NCBI RefSeq assembly: GCF_003573695.1
Contig: NC_039361.1
Location: 136,432,777 to 136,496,776, forward strand
Length of the DNA: 64,000 nt
Direction of reading: 5' to 3'
Source: Papaver somniferum
Taxonomy: Eukaryota > Streptophyta > Magnoliopsida > Ranunculales > Papaveraceae
Made by a program: the position numbers and the translations under genes. The notes beneath the pieces are model-generated. The model did no database searches and was not told where the DNA came from. It saw only the letters and a program-made list of their open reading frames with translations. Shown piece after piece: positions 1 to 12,160 of this stretch (its first letter is position 1; every line of letters starts with the position of its first letter).

Positions 1-443
1 ATTCTCGCTCAATATCTATGCATGAATGATTGGTAACAATTTTATTTTCTCTAATTTACAATTTATAATTCCTTCAATCACCGCTTTTGCGGAGTTCTAA
101 ATGTTCACATAATTTTCTTAATTACTTGTGATTCAATTTGATAGATTATACTTTGTTTAATCGATTTATAGTCTATTCTTAGGGAATACAATTAATATTT
201 GGGAATATGTTTGATTATGTGTGAATTAAGAAATAAAGGACTTAAAGGATAGTTAGAGTTTTGAAACATATTTGGTATCGTTCATTCATGTGTAATAGTG
301 GAATCTAGTGTCTTGGTTACTTTTAATATCTTGAAATCAATTTTGCAACAAGTTTTCTATTTTTAAGTTTTATAAGTCTAAAATCTTTTGCTTTCACAAG
401 TCTCAACGAACTTATTACTACAACTCAATTGAAAATCACATCA
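1..443 (+). repeat. 5' LTR of the Athila element, last 443 bases
   Basis: These bases match 9381-9842 of the 3' LTR. I count about five substitutions in roughly 424 aligned bases, plus one 19-base length difference near the window start (the 3' LTR has extra sequence after 9388). The LTR ends CACATCA at 443, just before the primer-binding site. The near identity indicates a fairly recent insertion. Confidence 0.93.
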
Positions 444-448
444 ATTTT

Positions 449-466
449 TGGCGCCGCCGACGCGGA
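449..466 (+). other. Primer-binding site, tRNA-Asp-like
   Basis: TGGCGCCG begins six bases after the LTR end. Athila-clade elements are usually primed by tRNA-Asp, whose 3' end is complementary to TGGCGCCG. The first eight bases fit; the rest of the site is only partly complementary. Confidence 0.75.
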
Positions 467-1729
467 CTTGTCTTTAGGCTAGAGTTTTTAGATTTTTTTT
501 TTTTTTTTTGTTTTTTTTTATTTTTTGTTCTTCTTTACGTTTTGGGTTTTTGTCTTTTCCTTACAGATTTTGGAATTTGGAGCGAAAGAAAAATTTGCCA
601 AAGCTTTTGGTGAATACTTAAAGATTTGGAGTAAAGCAAAGCGAAAGAGCGAAAGAAAAGGAGAATAAATTAATTAAAAAAAAGAGAGAGAGAGAGACAT
701 TTTTTTTTAGAATTTTTTTTTAGATTATCTTTTTCTTTTGCACTATATTTTTGGACTGTGGACTTTGGGACTTTTTTTTAAACCCTACGGAAGGGTAGTT
801 TAAATATAAATTGTTTGCAGAGAAGGACGGCGATTACGATATCGCCTCGGCCCCTCGGGTTCGTACATGACATAGGAGTCGTGGCCCGAGTCGACTTCAG
901 CGGTTCATCCCCCGTCTGGTACGGGAGGTAAGTTTGTCGAAACACTCGCGAATCCCTGTCAGCGAGTTACTGTATTCCTTCGTTTGCATATATGCTGAGG
1001 ATTTGAAAACGGCTGCTTTAATTTCCTAGTAAAGGGCAAGGACTGGCCATACAAGATAAGGGTTCGGATTTCATCACCGTTCCCTTCTTGCCCGCCTTAG
1101 GAAAACGAAACCAAACGCGAACCTAAGCCTAAAATTTGACTAGAACGAGACCTATAGGGTAACGAGCTTAATAGGAAAGTCATTCGAAAAATATTGGTTA
1201 CTCTTTTAAGCATGCTTCAAAGTTCATGATGGTTTCTGTGAGTTGAATACGCCGCCTTGTAACGCCGGTGAGGCCTTGGGTATCAAAGCTCCACTGAGCT
1301 TCCCTCGTCTCGATTCAACTTACTTAAACTCGGATTGATTCCAGAGGGGTTTGCTTAAATTGTAACGAATTCCCTTTCGAAGGATTAGAAGCTGGTCTAG
1401 AAACAATCTAAGTGGAGCCATCATGCTTTTTGTTTGCTAGAAATCAGTAGGTTTTTGTGGTGGAGTCAGCCTTGTTTGTGTTTGCATAGAACTTCCCTTC
1501 CTTTTAGGATTTCTTTCTTTTTCTTTTGTTTTTCTAGTGTATGCCAGGTTATTAAAACGGGCTTGGAAAAGAAATCTAGGTCGATTGATTAGTGAAAACC
1601 TAGTAGTTCTTCTTGTGAAGCGGGGAGCTCGAAGACTCTTCTTTTGAGAGCCCTGTTTTTGGAAACTTCAGTTTTGAGAATCTGTCTCTTCGTGAGGAAA
1701 ATACCCCTAGTACTTCAGCTGTGCCAGCG
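467..1729 (+). other. Untranslated leader of the Athila element
   Basis: No protein-coding signal is seen in this 1.26-kb stretch. It holds a T-rich run near 490-530, a purine-rich run near 650-700 and a second T-rich run near 700-780. This is the expected position of the RNA packaging leader between primer site and gag. Confidence 0.6.
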
Positions 1730-3216
1730 ATGGCAACTTTGAAAGATTACATGTTCCCAACTAGGTCCACCCGAGCTTCGTGCATTAAATTGCCAGCCAC
1801 TACGGCTAATTTCGAGATAAAACCTAGTATTCTTCAGATGATCCCTATATTCTTAGGGAAAGATGATGAGAACCCTTATTTTCATATTAGGGACTTTGAG
1901 GAAATTTGTGGGACAATTAGAATAAAAGACCTTACTGATGAAGTCTTGAAACTTAAGATGTTTCCCTTTTCCTTGAGAGATAAAGCCAAGACCTGGCTGA
2001 ACAACCTACCATCTGAATCCATTGAAACATGGCAGGAACTTATTGCTGCTTTCTATATGAAATTCTACCCTAAGCATAAAACTGCGTCTGTTAGGCAGAA
2101 AATTAGTGCTAGTGTGCAACAAGAGGGAGAGTCTCTTTATAGGTTTTAGAGAGATTCAATGATCTCCTATCCCAGTGTCCTCACCATGGATTTGATAAGA
2201 TGAAACTCGTAGAGATTATTGATGGTTTAGACTATTCAACCAAAGCCATGGTTGAGTCTATGTGCGCTGGTGAGTTCACTAGTAAAAGTGTTGATGATGC
2301 TTTTACCTTCTTAGGAGCTGTCGCTGAAAAATCCCAACAGTGGGAGTCTTGTGTTGAACCCCCCAAAAGACTCTTGGTCAATAGAAGTAGCACCAATGTG
2401 GTAGATACAAGCTTCGGGTCTGATGCTAAGTTTGCTTTGTCTAGAAGGTTAGAAGCTTTGGAATTGAATCATCCTAAACATAGGTCTCTTGTTGAACCTG
2501 ATGATAGGTTTAGAGCCTCTCAAGTGTCTAGTTGTGGAGTAGAACCCAATAACTCGTTTTGGGAAGGTCAGGTTAGTGAAGAGCAAGCCCATGCTCTATA
2601 ACAATGCTAGGTTTGAGAACCGTCAAAGTTTGACCCATACTCAGAGACTTACAACCCTGGTTGGAGAAACCATCCTAATTTTTCTTGGTCTAAGGGTCAG
2701 AATCAAGGACAGTCTAGTAATTCTCAGCCTCCCCCAGGTTTTGGTTATGCTAAGAACTCTTCAGGTCAACCCCAGTTTCAGAATGAGAAAAAGATCTCCA
2801 CCTTAGAAGAAACCCTTACTATGTTAGCAAAGAACCATGAGATGTTATCAAAGAACCACTATGGTTTTCAAGAAGAAACCAGGCAGAATTTTAAGAATAA
2901 TTCCCAGTCTCTTGTTGCTAACTTAGAACTTCAAGTCGGCCAAATATCTAAGTTTCTTAGTGAAAGAGAAGATGGAAGGTTCCCTAGTCAAACTGATCCT
3001 AACCCTAAAGGAGAGAAATCGTACAATCATGTGAATTCTATAACAACCCTTAGAGTGGAAAAATTGACAATAAGGTTTGCCATGCCTGATAGTGAACATG
3101 CTGTAGTTCACCCTTCTGAGCCAGAAAATGAGGAGACTGATAGAGTCTCCAAAGAGCCAATGAGGGTCCTGCTGAGCCCGGCTTTGTTCCCAGAGCCCCG
3201 TTCCCCCAGCTGCTAG
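1730..3216 (+). pseudogene. gag of the Athila element, frame-broken
   Basis: The structural Gag protein would coat the element's RNA in cytoplasmic particles. The first ATG in the recognisable frame is at 1730 (MATLKDYM). The retrotransposon-gag domain follows, with WLNNLPSESIETWQEL and FYPKHKTASVRQKI near residues 90-130. The frame breaks near 2147 and continues from about 2200 (KMKLVEIIDGLDYSTKAMVE). It breaks again near 2595 and 2635. A PQPPPGFGYAKNSS-type linker follows around 2730, then a helical segment (ETLTMLAKNHEMLSKNH) near 2810-2850. I saw no CCHC zinc knuckle. At least three indels make the product non-functional. The assignment rests on domain wording and position. Confidence 0.85.
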
Positions 3217-3392
3217 TTCCAACTAAGAGGGAGTCCAACTTTAATGATATATTGGAGGTTTTTAAGCAGGTTACTATCAACCTCCCATTGTTAGATGCGA
3301 TTAAGCAGATTCCCGCTTATGCCAAGTTTCTTAAGGATATGTACGCGAAAGCGAAAACTTAGTGTCCAGAAGAAAGCCTTCCTAGCTAGTAT

Positions 3393-3857
3393 GTGAGTTC
3401 TATTATTCAGAATACCACTACTCCTAAGTATAAAGACCCAGGGTCCCCTACTATTTCTTGCACAATAGGTAAATACCGTGTCGAGAAAGCTTTGCTTGAC
3501 TTAGGAGCCAGTGTGAACTTACTCCCATACCATGTGTACCTTAAGCTAGGACTTGGTGAGATGAAACCTACCCAGATGACACTTCAGTTAGCTGATAGGT
3601 CCGTTAAAATTCCTCGTGGTGTGATCGAGGACGTTCTTATTGAGGTCGACAAGTTTATTTATCCAGTGGATTTTGTTATCCTAGATACCCAACCTGTCCC
3701 TGACCCAGAGAACCAAATACCAGTGATTTTAGGTCGCCCGTTTTTAGCTACATCCAATGCGATCATTAACTGTCGAAATGGTATTATGAATTTGTCTTTT
3801 GGTAATATGACTATTGAGCTGAACATTTTTAATATAGTAAGCTACCCTCTGAACTAG
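3393..3857 (+). pseudogene. Aspartic protease domain of the Athila element
   Basis: This is the retropepsin-type protease that would cut the Gag-Pol polyprotein. The active-site stretch is ALLDLGASVNLLPY; DLGAS is the usual Athila form of the D-[TS]-G triad. Further on are LQLADRS and the flap-distal motif PVILGRPFLATSNAIIN. This segment is one open frame of 154 codons, but the linker from gag (3217-3392) contains stops, including one near 3360, and the frame closes at 3857 before the RT region. The protease core itself looks intact. Confidence 0.88.
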
Positions 3858-4024
3858 ATGACTCGAGCATAGAAGAGGTGAACATGATAGGAACATTAGT
3901 CGAGGAGTCATTACCAAACACTTTGTTAGAAGATCCATTAGAGAAATGCCTAGCCCACTTTGGGATTGATTTTGATGATGACGATGTGATTAATAAGGTG
4001 AATGCTTTGTTAGATTAAACCCCT

Positions 4025-5711
4025 TTGATAGACACTAGTAATGGGTGGAAACCTAAGTTCGAACCTCTACCCGTTTCTAAGTCTACCCTAGTTCCTTCGT
4101 TAGAAAAGCCTCCTAAGTTGGACCTTAAACCATTACCAGATTCCCTGAAGTATGTGTTTTTAGGCCCATCTGAAACTTTACCTGTGATTATAGCATCTGA
4201 CTTGGATAGTGATCAGGAAAGTAGGCTAGTGACCGTCCTTCAGAATAACAAGGAAGCTTTAGGGTGGACCATAGAAGACAAGGGTATAAGTCCTACTGAT
4301 TGTATACATCATATATATTTAGAAAGTGACACCAAACCTTCTAGGGAGATGCAACGTCGACTGAACCCTAATATGAAAGAAATAGTTCGAACCGAGGTTC
4401 TTAAGCTGTTACATGTAGGCATTATCTACCCCATTTCAGACAGTAAGTAGGTCAGCCCCGTTCAGGTTGTTCCCAAGAAATCCGGTATTATTGTAGCCCA
4501 GAATGATAACAATGAGTTAATCCCAACCCGGGTGACCACGGGTTGGCGTGTCTGTATTGACTATAGGAAATTGAACAAGGTCACTAGGAAGGAACACTTT
4601 CCCCTTCCCTTCATCGACCAAATGCTAGAGAGATTAGCTGGACGTAGCCATTATTGCTTTTTAGATGGATACTGCGGTTATAATCAGATTGTCATAGCCC
4701 CAGAAGACCAAGAGAAAACCACTTTTACCTGTCCCTTTGGTACCTTTGCGTATAGACGCATGCCTTTCGGGCTATGTAATGCCCCTGCGACCTTTCAGCG
4801 TTGTATGCTGAGCATATTTTCTAACATGGTAGAACGATTCTTAGAGGTCTTTATGGATGATTTTTCAGTGTTCGTCTTTCGATAAGTGCTTGCATCATTT
4901 GTCATTAGTTTTGACTAGGTGTAAGGAAAAAAATTTAGTGCTTAATTGGGAGAAATGTCACTTCATGGTTCGTTCAGGAATTGTTCTGGGGCATATCGTA
5001 TCTTCGAAGGGTATAGAGGTAGATAGAGTCAAAGTTGACCTTATTAAAACTTTACAGGTCCCAAAAACCGTAAGAGATATTAGGTCATTCTTAGGGCATG
5101 CAGGTTTTTATCGTCGATTCATTAAGGATTTTAGCTTGATTTCTAGACCTCTTTGTAATTTGCTTGCAAAAGACGTTAAGTTTATCTTTGATGATGCTTG
5201 TTTAGAGGATTTTGAGAAGCTTCAAAATTTACTCACTACCGCCCCCATAGTCCAGGCACCCAACTGGAACCTACCCTTTGAGATCATGTGTGATGCTTCA
5301 GATTATGCTATTGGTGTTGTGTTAGGTCAGCGAGAAAACAAATTACTTCATGTGATTTACTATGCTAGCAAAACTATGAATGATGCCAAGTTGAACTATA
5401 CCACTACCGCGAAGGAACTGTTAGCCATTGTGTTTGCCTTAGACAAGTTTAGACCCTATATCTTAGGTTCTAAGATCGTAATATATACTGATAATGCTGC
5501 TTTGAAATATCTTTTGTCTAAAAAGTATACGAAACCTAGATTGATTAGGTGGATCCTTTTGTTGCAAGAGTTTTCTCCAGACATTAGAGACAAAAAGGGT
5601 GCCCAAAATGTAGTAGCAGACCACTTGTCTAGGCTAGTTGTTGATTCCCCTGATGATTCCCTTCCTATAAGGGATAACTTTCATGATGAAAAACTATTCT
5701 TTGTTACCTAA
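4025..5711 (+). pseudogene. Reverse transcriptase and RNase H of the Athila element
   Basis: This would copy element RNA into DNA and degrade the RNA strand. The first part (4025-4450) is the protease-RT linker and RT start, and ends at a TAG where a Trp codon is expected. RT motifs follow in 4532-4885: CIDYRKLNKVT, PLPFIDQMLERLAG, CFLDGYCGYNQI, FGLCNAPATFQR and the catalytic FMDDFSVF. The frame shifts near 4880 and continues to 5711. RNase H shows [15 protein letters not shown], the [18 protein letters not shown] helix and [10 protein letters not shown]. It ends with ADHLSRL. The catalytic residues are visible, but the nonsense codon and the frameshift disable the protein. Confidence 0.93.
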
Positions 5712-5732
5712 TTACCTTGGTATGCAAATATA

Positions 5733-7005
5733 GTGAACTATCTTGTTACTGGTCGAATGCCCCAACATTGGGGTAAACAAGATCGTTCTAGGTTTTTAGC
5801 CGAGGTGAAGCACTTCTTTTGGGATGATCCTTATTTGTTTAAGTATTTTCCAGACCAGATTATTAGGAGATGTATACCTGAGAGTGACCAGTCCAGTATT
5901 ATTTCCTTTTGTCATGATCATGCTTGTGGGGGTCACTTTAGTGCTAAGAAGACTGCTGCTAAGATATTGTAGTGTGGATTCTATTGGCTTTCATTGTTTA
6001 AAGACTCGCATAATTACTGTGTTACTTGTGAGCGTTGCCAGAAATTAGGAACCATTTCCCGTAGGAACATGATTCCCTTGAACCCTATTTTAGTTGTTGA
6101 GGTCTTTGATGTGTGGGGTATTGACTTTATGGGTCCGTTTCCTAATTCGGTAACCTTTACATCCTTGTCGCTGTAGACTATGTCTCTAAGTGGATTGAGT
6201 CGGTTGCGTGTAAAACCAATGACCATAGGGTTGTGATTGAGTTCTTGAAAAATAATATACTTACACGTTTTGGTGCACCGCGAGCTATAATTAGTGATGG
6301 AGGGTCGCACTTTTGTAATGGACCTTTTAGGATTTTGATGAAGAAATATGGTATTAAACATAAGGTAGCTACCCCGTATCATCCACAGACTAGTGGTCAA
6401 GTAGAGGTTTCCAATAGGGAGATAAAACGTATATTAGAGAAAACAGTTAATCCTAATCGGAAAGACTGGTCATCTAGGCTTACTGATGATTTAGGGGCTT
6501 ACAATACTGCGTTTAAGACCCCCATTGGAATGTCACCTTATCGACTTGTGTATGGCAAGACATGTCACTTACCTGTTGAGTTAGAACATAAAGCATATTG
6601 GGCTGTTAAGCAGCTAAATTTTTCATTCGACAAGGCAGGATCCCATAGGAAACTCCAGCTCAATGAGTTGGAAGAGATTCGTATAGATGCTTACGATAGT
6701 GCGAAGGAGTATAAGAACAAAATGAAACTTGTGCATGATAAGAATATTTTAAGAAAGTCATTTTCTCCAGGTCAATTTTTTTTCTGTATGATACCCGCTT
6801 GCATCTTTTCCCTGGGAAGTTACGTTCTCGGTGGACGGGTCCTTTTATTGTTCGCACTGTTTTTTCTGATGGAGCTGTTGAGATCGAGACACCAGATGGT
6901 AGTAGTTATTTGAAGGTTAACGGTCAGAGATTGAAACCCTTTTTAGAGCCCTTTCCTACAGGTGATGATGAGGAGGTCCCTCTGGAGGACCCTGTTTACC
7001 CTTGA
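5733..7005 (+). pseudogene. Integrase of the Athila element
   Basis: This would insert the cDNA into the genome. An HHCC zinc domain is spread over a frame break at about 5970: HDHACGGHFSAKKTA, then CVTCERCQKLG. The catalytic core has the first Asp in [11 protein letters not shown] (6118-6150), the second in [12 protein letters not shown] and the Glu in [14 protein letters not shown]. The core breaks near 6150 and reopens at 6233. The C-terminal GPY/F-like module ([20 protein letters not shown]) is in another frame from 6799 and ends at 7005. All parts of an integrase are present but sit in at least three frames. Confidence 0.93.
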
Positions 7006-8097
7006 TTGACCATCGAGGCGATTGTATGTTGTATATTAGTTTTTGATTTCTCTCTTCACCCAGGTATTATCTTTCCGACTTCTCTCTTTACTGATTCCTC
7101 ATGTTACTTTACTTTTTGGTATTGCTCTTTCATTAGAAACATTGAGGACAATGTTATGTTTAAGTTTGGGGGTGGGGAAGAAAGTTTTTGTTAGATTTTA
7201 GTTGCAAGAAAAAAACTCCAGAGCCTAGAAATTTATGCTTATTAAGGTTGGCACTAAACAATCTAAGTGGATGGGAACATCTTGGTTGTAGGAGTTGAGG
7301 AACCAATCTGATTAGATGGAAACATCTAAAGAGTCTATTCATAAAAGCACAAAGCTCAGGTGTTATAATTAAAAAAAAACATGGTAGTTTCGCCATATCT
7401 CGTTGAATCCTAATCCCTTCTGTTTTTATTTCTTAATTGATTTAGTGGGGCACACGATTCAAGTTGTTATCATTGCTAGGTGAAATAGAGTGATTGAGAT
7501 GAAAAATAAATAAAATAATAATAATAATTGAGACCAGACCATCAGTCCAACCAGAATAAATTCAATAAAGTCGACTACTAGTGCCCTTGTATATGCAAGT
7601 TGTGTTGATATTAGTCAGACCGGTATCTCAGTCCATTAGGATAGGTCCATCTTGGAAGAGGCCTTCAGACAGATATGGGAAACACCGTTCACTTTAAACC
7701 ATCTATTTTTCTCTTTATCCATCTTCTTAATCTTTCCATATGATTGGTTGACTCCGGTTATGATGTCTAGAAACTACCTGAGTAGAGCTCTGTCACTTAT
7801 ATATGAATTATAGTATGCTGAGTGCAACTCGTGTACAACAATTGGAATTTCGTTTCAGGGTACTTCCTCCTATAGTCAATGTTTGTATGCCAACCAAGGA
7901 GATTCTTTAGTGCCTTCCAGGGTTCTGCGTAGATAGCTAGGGTCTGGAGTAATGGTTTTGTGGGTACACCTCTGGTAAACCCTCCGGAGACAACACTCTG
8001 CCGCTAGGGCCACCTAGCAGTTTAACGGCTTGATGCACGTGCTAAGTGTAGTCATTTTATTTTCTAGATTAGATTTGCTCGAGGACTAGCAAATAAT
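7006..8097 (+). other. 3' untranslated region of the Athila element
   Basis: About 1.1 kb between the integrase stop and the 3' purine tract has no convincing reading frame. It contains a second purine tract at 7162-7184. The segment after that tract has a recognisable homologue in the second Athila-like element at 54268-55225. Confidence 0.7.
7141..7184 (+). promoter_or_regulatory. Upstream purine tract of the Athila element
   Basis: ATTGAGGACAATG is followed by AAGTTTGGGGGTGGGGAAG. The core AAGTTTGGGGGT is identical to the true 3' purine tract at 8098, about 935 bases downstream. It may act as an additional plus-strand primer; that role is inference. Confidence 0.55.
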
Positions 8098-8112
8098 AAG
8101 TTTGGGGGTATT
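8098..8112 (+). promoter_or_regulatory. 3' polypurine tract of the Athila element
   Basis: AAGTTTGGGGGTATT abuts the 3' LTR, which starts TGATAGACAC at 8113. This is the expected plus-strand primer for reverse transcription. Confidence 0.88.
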
Positions 8113-8971
8113 TGATAGACACATTTTTGTGTCTGAATCATCCTCAGTTTCTATATTGTTAGTGCTCATTTTTGTACTTATTATGGTGTTTTATGTGTGT
8201 GTAGGTATTTTTGGTGAATAAACATTTTTGGAAAAATCGACTCGAAAAGTTGTCTAAAGCACCCGGAGGACACGTGTTATTCGGACACCCGGTTTTGGAT
8301 AAGGGGCATCTCAATTACTAAGGGGCACCTCATTTACTATTTGCACCCATAGTCGCCAGCTTCTATTGCAACCCCCATCTCTGTTAGGGGCAGTTCATCT
8401 CCTACTTTCAATTCTGGTTTTGGCGGGAATATGGTGCTCTTTGGTGCAGAATTAGGGTTCGTATTTTGGGGGTGTTTAGAGGACTCCATGGGTGAAACTT
8501 CGTGGGACGTCTTGATTAGCTTAACAAGCGTTGGATGATCAATGGTTTCGAACAGAATGCATATAATGGTGGAGTTGAAGAACAACAGAGTCTCGGGTTT
8601 ATCTTCAAACGGAAAGCTTTGTTTCGAATTCCGAGGAGTTTTGAACGAGAATCAATCACTGGGTTTATTGCTTTGGGGCCTGTTTGGACCAAACCGGGAT
8701 GGTATGTTCGACAGTTTCGGTTTAATTGGTGCATCGTCGGAATGAAAAAACACACAGGGGAATATCAAGTTTCTTATATTGTCCCGTGTTACATGAAGTT
8801 GGCGTGTGTTTGACTCAATCCAGCGTGTCGTATATTGCATTCTGCGTGTTTGGTTGACAAAGCAAGTTAACGCGTGAAAAAAAAATAACAGGAAATAATC
8901 CCGTGAAAAATATATGATATTACTGCGGAGATATTTGGGAATTATGAGTGAAGATTCTTGTCGTTGTGGAG

Positions 8972-8980
8972 TATAAAAAG
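8972..8980 (+). promoter_or_regulatory. TATA box in the Athila LTR
   Basis: TATAAAAAG lies about 860 bases into the LTR, in a GC-richer context (GGAG before, GGTCTTGGGG after). Transcription would start roughly 30 bases downstream. Confidence 0.65.
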
Positions 8981-9179
8981 GGTCTTGGGGAGTCAGATAA
9001 AGGGGACGGAGAGTTTGGGATATTACAGAGCATCACAGAGTCGAGAAAATCAAGTTGCAGAAATCACCATATATGCTGATGTGAAGAATACGAAGAACAA
9101 AATACCCACAGAGACAGTCGTTTATAAACAGTAACAACGACAGAGGGGTGAGGGTCGTATGCTGCAGCATCAGTGACAG

Positions 9180-9288
9180 TTTACATATATCGTTCTCTGT
9201 AACAACTGGTTTGTAACAGAAATAAGTTTACATATATCGTTCTCTGTAACAGCTGGTTTGTAACAGAAATAAGTGTAACAGAAATAAG
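9180..9288 (+). repeat. Tandem 47-bp repeat in the Athila 3' LTR
   Basis: A 47-base unit beginning TTTACATATATCG occurs at 9180-9226 and 9227-9273 with one difference. A third partial copy of its last 15 bases (TGTAACAGAAATAAG) lies at 9274-9288. It is about 200 bases downstream of the TATA box, so probably in the transcribed R/U5 part. Confidence 0.9.
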
Positions 9289-9882
9289 TTTTTAATTATT
9301 TTCTCCCATATTGTCATCCTTGTAAGCACCTTTTGAGCAATAAAAATGAATTTTGAGCGTGTTTCCATGATGATGAGCTAATTCTCGCGCAACCAAGGCA
9401 ATGGATGAAGTTATCTATGCATGAATGATTGGTAACAATTTTATTTTCTCTAATTTACAATTTATAATTCATTCAGTCACCGCTTTTGCGGAGTTCTAAA
9501 TGTTCACATAATTTTCTTAATTACTTGTGATTCAATTTGATAGATTATACTTTGTTTAATCGATTGATAGTCTATTCTTAGGGAATACAATTAATATTTG
9601 GGAATATGTTTGATTATGTGTGAATTAAGAAATAAAGGACTTAAAGGATAGTTAGAGTTTTGAAACATATTTGGTATCGTTCATTCATGTGTAATAGTGG
9701 AATCTAGTGTCTTGGTTACTTTTAATATCTTGAAATCAATTTTGCAACAAGTTTTCTATTTTTAAGTTTTATAAGTCTAAAATCTTTTGCTTTCACAAAT
9801 CTCAACGAACATATTACTACAACTCAATTGAAAATCACATCAACTGGCCTAACACGTGAATAGTTATATCAGACAAGTGGAG

Positions 9883-10836
9883 AAATCCAATACACCTTGT
9901 GTGATCGTCTATGGATATGAAATCGAGATAATACTATAAAAAAAGTGTTCACATGATAATAGTATTGTTATAACCTTATAAGATAAATATCAAGTGCCTA
10001 GTCAACATACAAGTGTAATTACTTTAATTATAATATAAAACAATTATAATGTGGAAATAAAGTAAAGCATACACCAAAATTTTGTTAACAATCTTGTAGA
10101 AAAACCTCGGGACCTAGTCCAGATTTGAATGCTCAATGAATTAAGACGCTACAAAAAGTAAAACTGCAACTTCGTGTAGACAATACTAAGTAAACTAAAA
10201 TCCTATTTACTCAGCTTCAACAGTATTCTTGTTTTGAAAATATCTAGCAGAACCGAAGTTCTCAATAGATATTTCATACCAGATATCCTGGCAGAACAGG
10301 CGTTCTCTTTAGGACTAAATATATTATATATCTTCTTAATGATAACAAAAATTTCTTCTTCAAAGTCTTCAATCTTAGATTTAATATTCAAAGCAACAAC
10401 CTGCAAAAACAAACTTGATTCCTTATTGATTTGTCGCACATAGTGGAGTCTGTTAACAATGGCAAATCAATGAATCTATCTTACGGATCTAGAAAAACGT
10501 AGATCCGTAGAAACGTTAAATCTTTGTTATAGTTTGAGTGAGCCTTATATCAGAAGAGAAGGTTCTCAAGAATAAACAAACTAGGTGCAATCAAAGATTT
10601 AACAACCGTTAGTCAATCAAATCAATAATCGAAAACTAAAATAACAATGCAATCATCTAGTTTCCCACCAACGGTACTAATAGAGCTTCTTGATCACACA
10701 TAAGTATTTAAACGAGCGTGCGTAAGAGATTTCTCCTAATTAGGTTACTTTCCTCTCCGAATAGACGGCTCCACCAGTAACAACACAACAAGGTAGTTTT
10801 TCCGGCTCTTAGGATTAATTTGCTCGAAATTCAAAC
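9883..10836 (-). repeat. Degenerate Sirevirus-like LTR ('LTR-B'), first part
   Basis: From about 9883 the sequence follows the LTR-A family (CTTGTGTGATCGTCTATGGA, then TTTTGTTAACA... GGGACCTAGTCCAG near 10090-10130). It is much more diverged than the two LTRs of element A. It stops at 10836, where element A begins, and resumes at 22036. No gene is supported here; the overlapping frames near 10203-10443 are chance. The 40 bases at 9843-9882 are too diverged to place. Confidence 0.75.
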
Positions 10837-12152
10837 TGAAAAGGCGAGGGTACCCAGATATACCTCGAGCTAAAACTTTTCCTACCTATAAGTCCTTTCT
10901 CCGAAAGTGATTGTCTATGGACTGAGTCGAGACAATGCAACTAATCGGGTCACACTTCGTGTGATCGTCTATGGATACGAGATCGATACAATACAACAAC
11001 GAAGTATGTTTACTTGATAAAAAGGTTCGGACTTAACCAAACATAATAGGATCACTTATCAAGTAAATAGGAATTAACGTTTGTGTATAATAAAACAGTT
11101 ATAATGCGGAAATATAAAGTAAATGACACAACAAGATTTTGTTAACAAGGAAACTGCAAATTCAGAAAAACCTGGGACCTTGTCCAGAATTGAATACTCT
11201 CAGGATTAAGCCGCTATACAAAATTACACCTAACTTCGTATAGTTGAGACCAAGCAACTAAACCTATAGTTCACATAGTTCCGTCTGTATTCCCACGCCT
11301 CCGACCTATAAATAAGTCACGTACTTGGAACAATTCCTTTGGTTCGTATTCGAAACAGTAAAGGAACAACAAATCTGTTTAGTATCAACTCTCTTCAACC
11401 AAGTGATATGAGTCGGACAAAGGATCTTCTGTTTATCTTAACATAAACTCCTTCTTCAGGTCCTTAGATCTATCTTATGTTCAATTACCGAAGTAATTGT
11501 TTAAGATTTAGCCAACAACACTCTTAATCCGAAGAATTGTGTTGATGCCGATCTACTCAATTAATCAATCCAATCTATCACAAGGATAAACCGATTATTA
11601 ATTGGATCCTCTTTTACCGAAACAAGTATTGTGCACACCAAAGATTATGAACCCACAAATAAAAAATCTTCGATATCTTCTTCGTCTTCAAATCTTCTTA
11701 GATCTTCAATGAGCACTTGCACACAATCACTTGAATCTCTTGTGATCAATCACGCACAGAACGGAGTATGCTAACAATGGATTATCACAAGATCGTATTT
11801 AGAACTAACAACAGTCTAAAGATCCCTGTCGAAACTCTGAACTATTTTGAGTGAATCTTATATCAGAAAGAGATGATTCTCAAGCATAAACAAACTAGGT
11901 GCAATCAAAGTTCAACCACCGTTAGTCAATCAAATCAATGAAAATAAAAGATAAACCGCAATTATGTAGTTTCCCACCAACGGTACTAATAGAGCTTATC
12001 AATCCCAAAAAAGATTTTAAACTGAGTGGTCGTAAGATATTTTCCCAATTAGGTTACTCTACTCTCTGAATAGGCGGCTTCACCAGTAGCAGCACAACAA
12101 GAGGTAGTTTGCTGTTATGAAGGATTAGTTTGATAGAAATGCAAACTTCAAG

Positions 12153-12160
12153 TATTTATA
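12153..12160 (-). promoter_or_regulatory. TATA box in LTR-A (3' LTR of element A)
   Basis: TATAAATA on the minus strand in the context TTGTCTATAAATACTTGAAG. The same box occurs in the other LTR-A copies at 20531-20538 (minus) and 34223-34230 (plus). Confidence 0.65.

Larger units (their letters stand above)
1..9842 (+). mobile_element. Athila-lineage Ty3/gypsy LTR retrotransposon (5' end outside window)
   Basis: The order is partial 5' LTR, primer site, leader, gag, protease, reverse transcriptase/RNase H, integrase, long 3' untranslated region, purine tract, 3' LTR. The order PR-RT-RH-IN defines Ty3/gypsy. The RT wording (CFLDGYCGYNQI, then FMDDFSVF), the DLGAS protease motif and the AAGTTTGGGGGT purine tract match the plant Athila clade. 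The coding part has at least eight frame breaks, so the copy is defective. No long env-like reading frame follows integrase. The right flank after the 3' LTR starts ACTGG; the matching left target duplication would lie outside the window. Confidence 0.95.
8113..9842 (+). repeat. 3' LTR of the Athila element (1730 bp)
   Basis: The LTR starts TGATAGACAC after the purine tract and ends CACATCA, with the canonical TG...CA ends. Its last 462 bases match the partial 5' LTR at 1-443. Inside are a TATA box at 8972 and a tandem 47-bp repeat at 9180. Short overlapping frames on both strands at 8337-8840 show no protein-family signal and are probably chance. Confidence 0.93.

Noticed and set aside
2923..3280. 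Two overlapping minus-strand frames
   Set aside because: They lie opposite Athila gag, have no family signal and are shadows of the coding strand.
8337..8840. Several frames on both strands in the Athila LTR
   Set aside because: They overlap each other within an LTR, are short and show no motif; chance frames.
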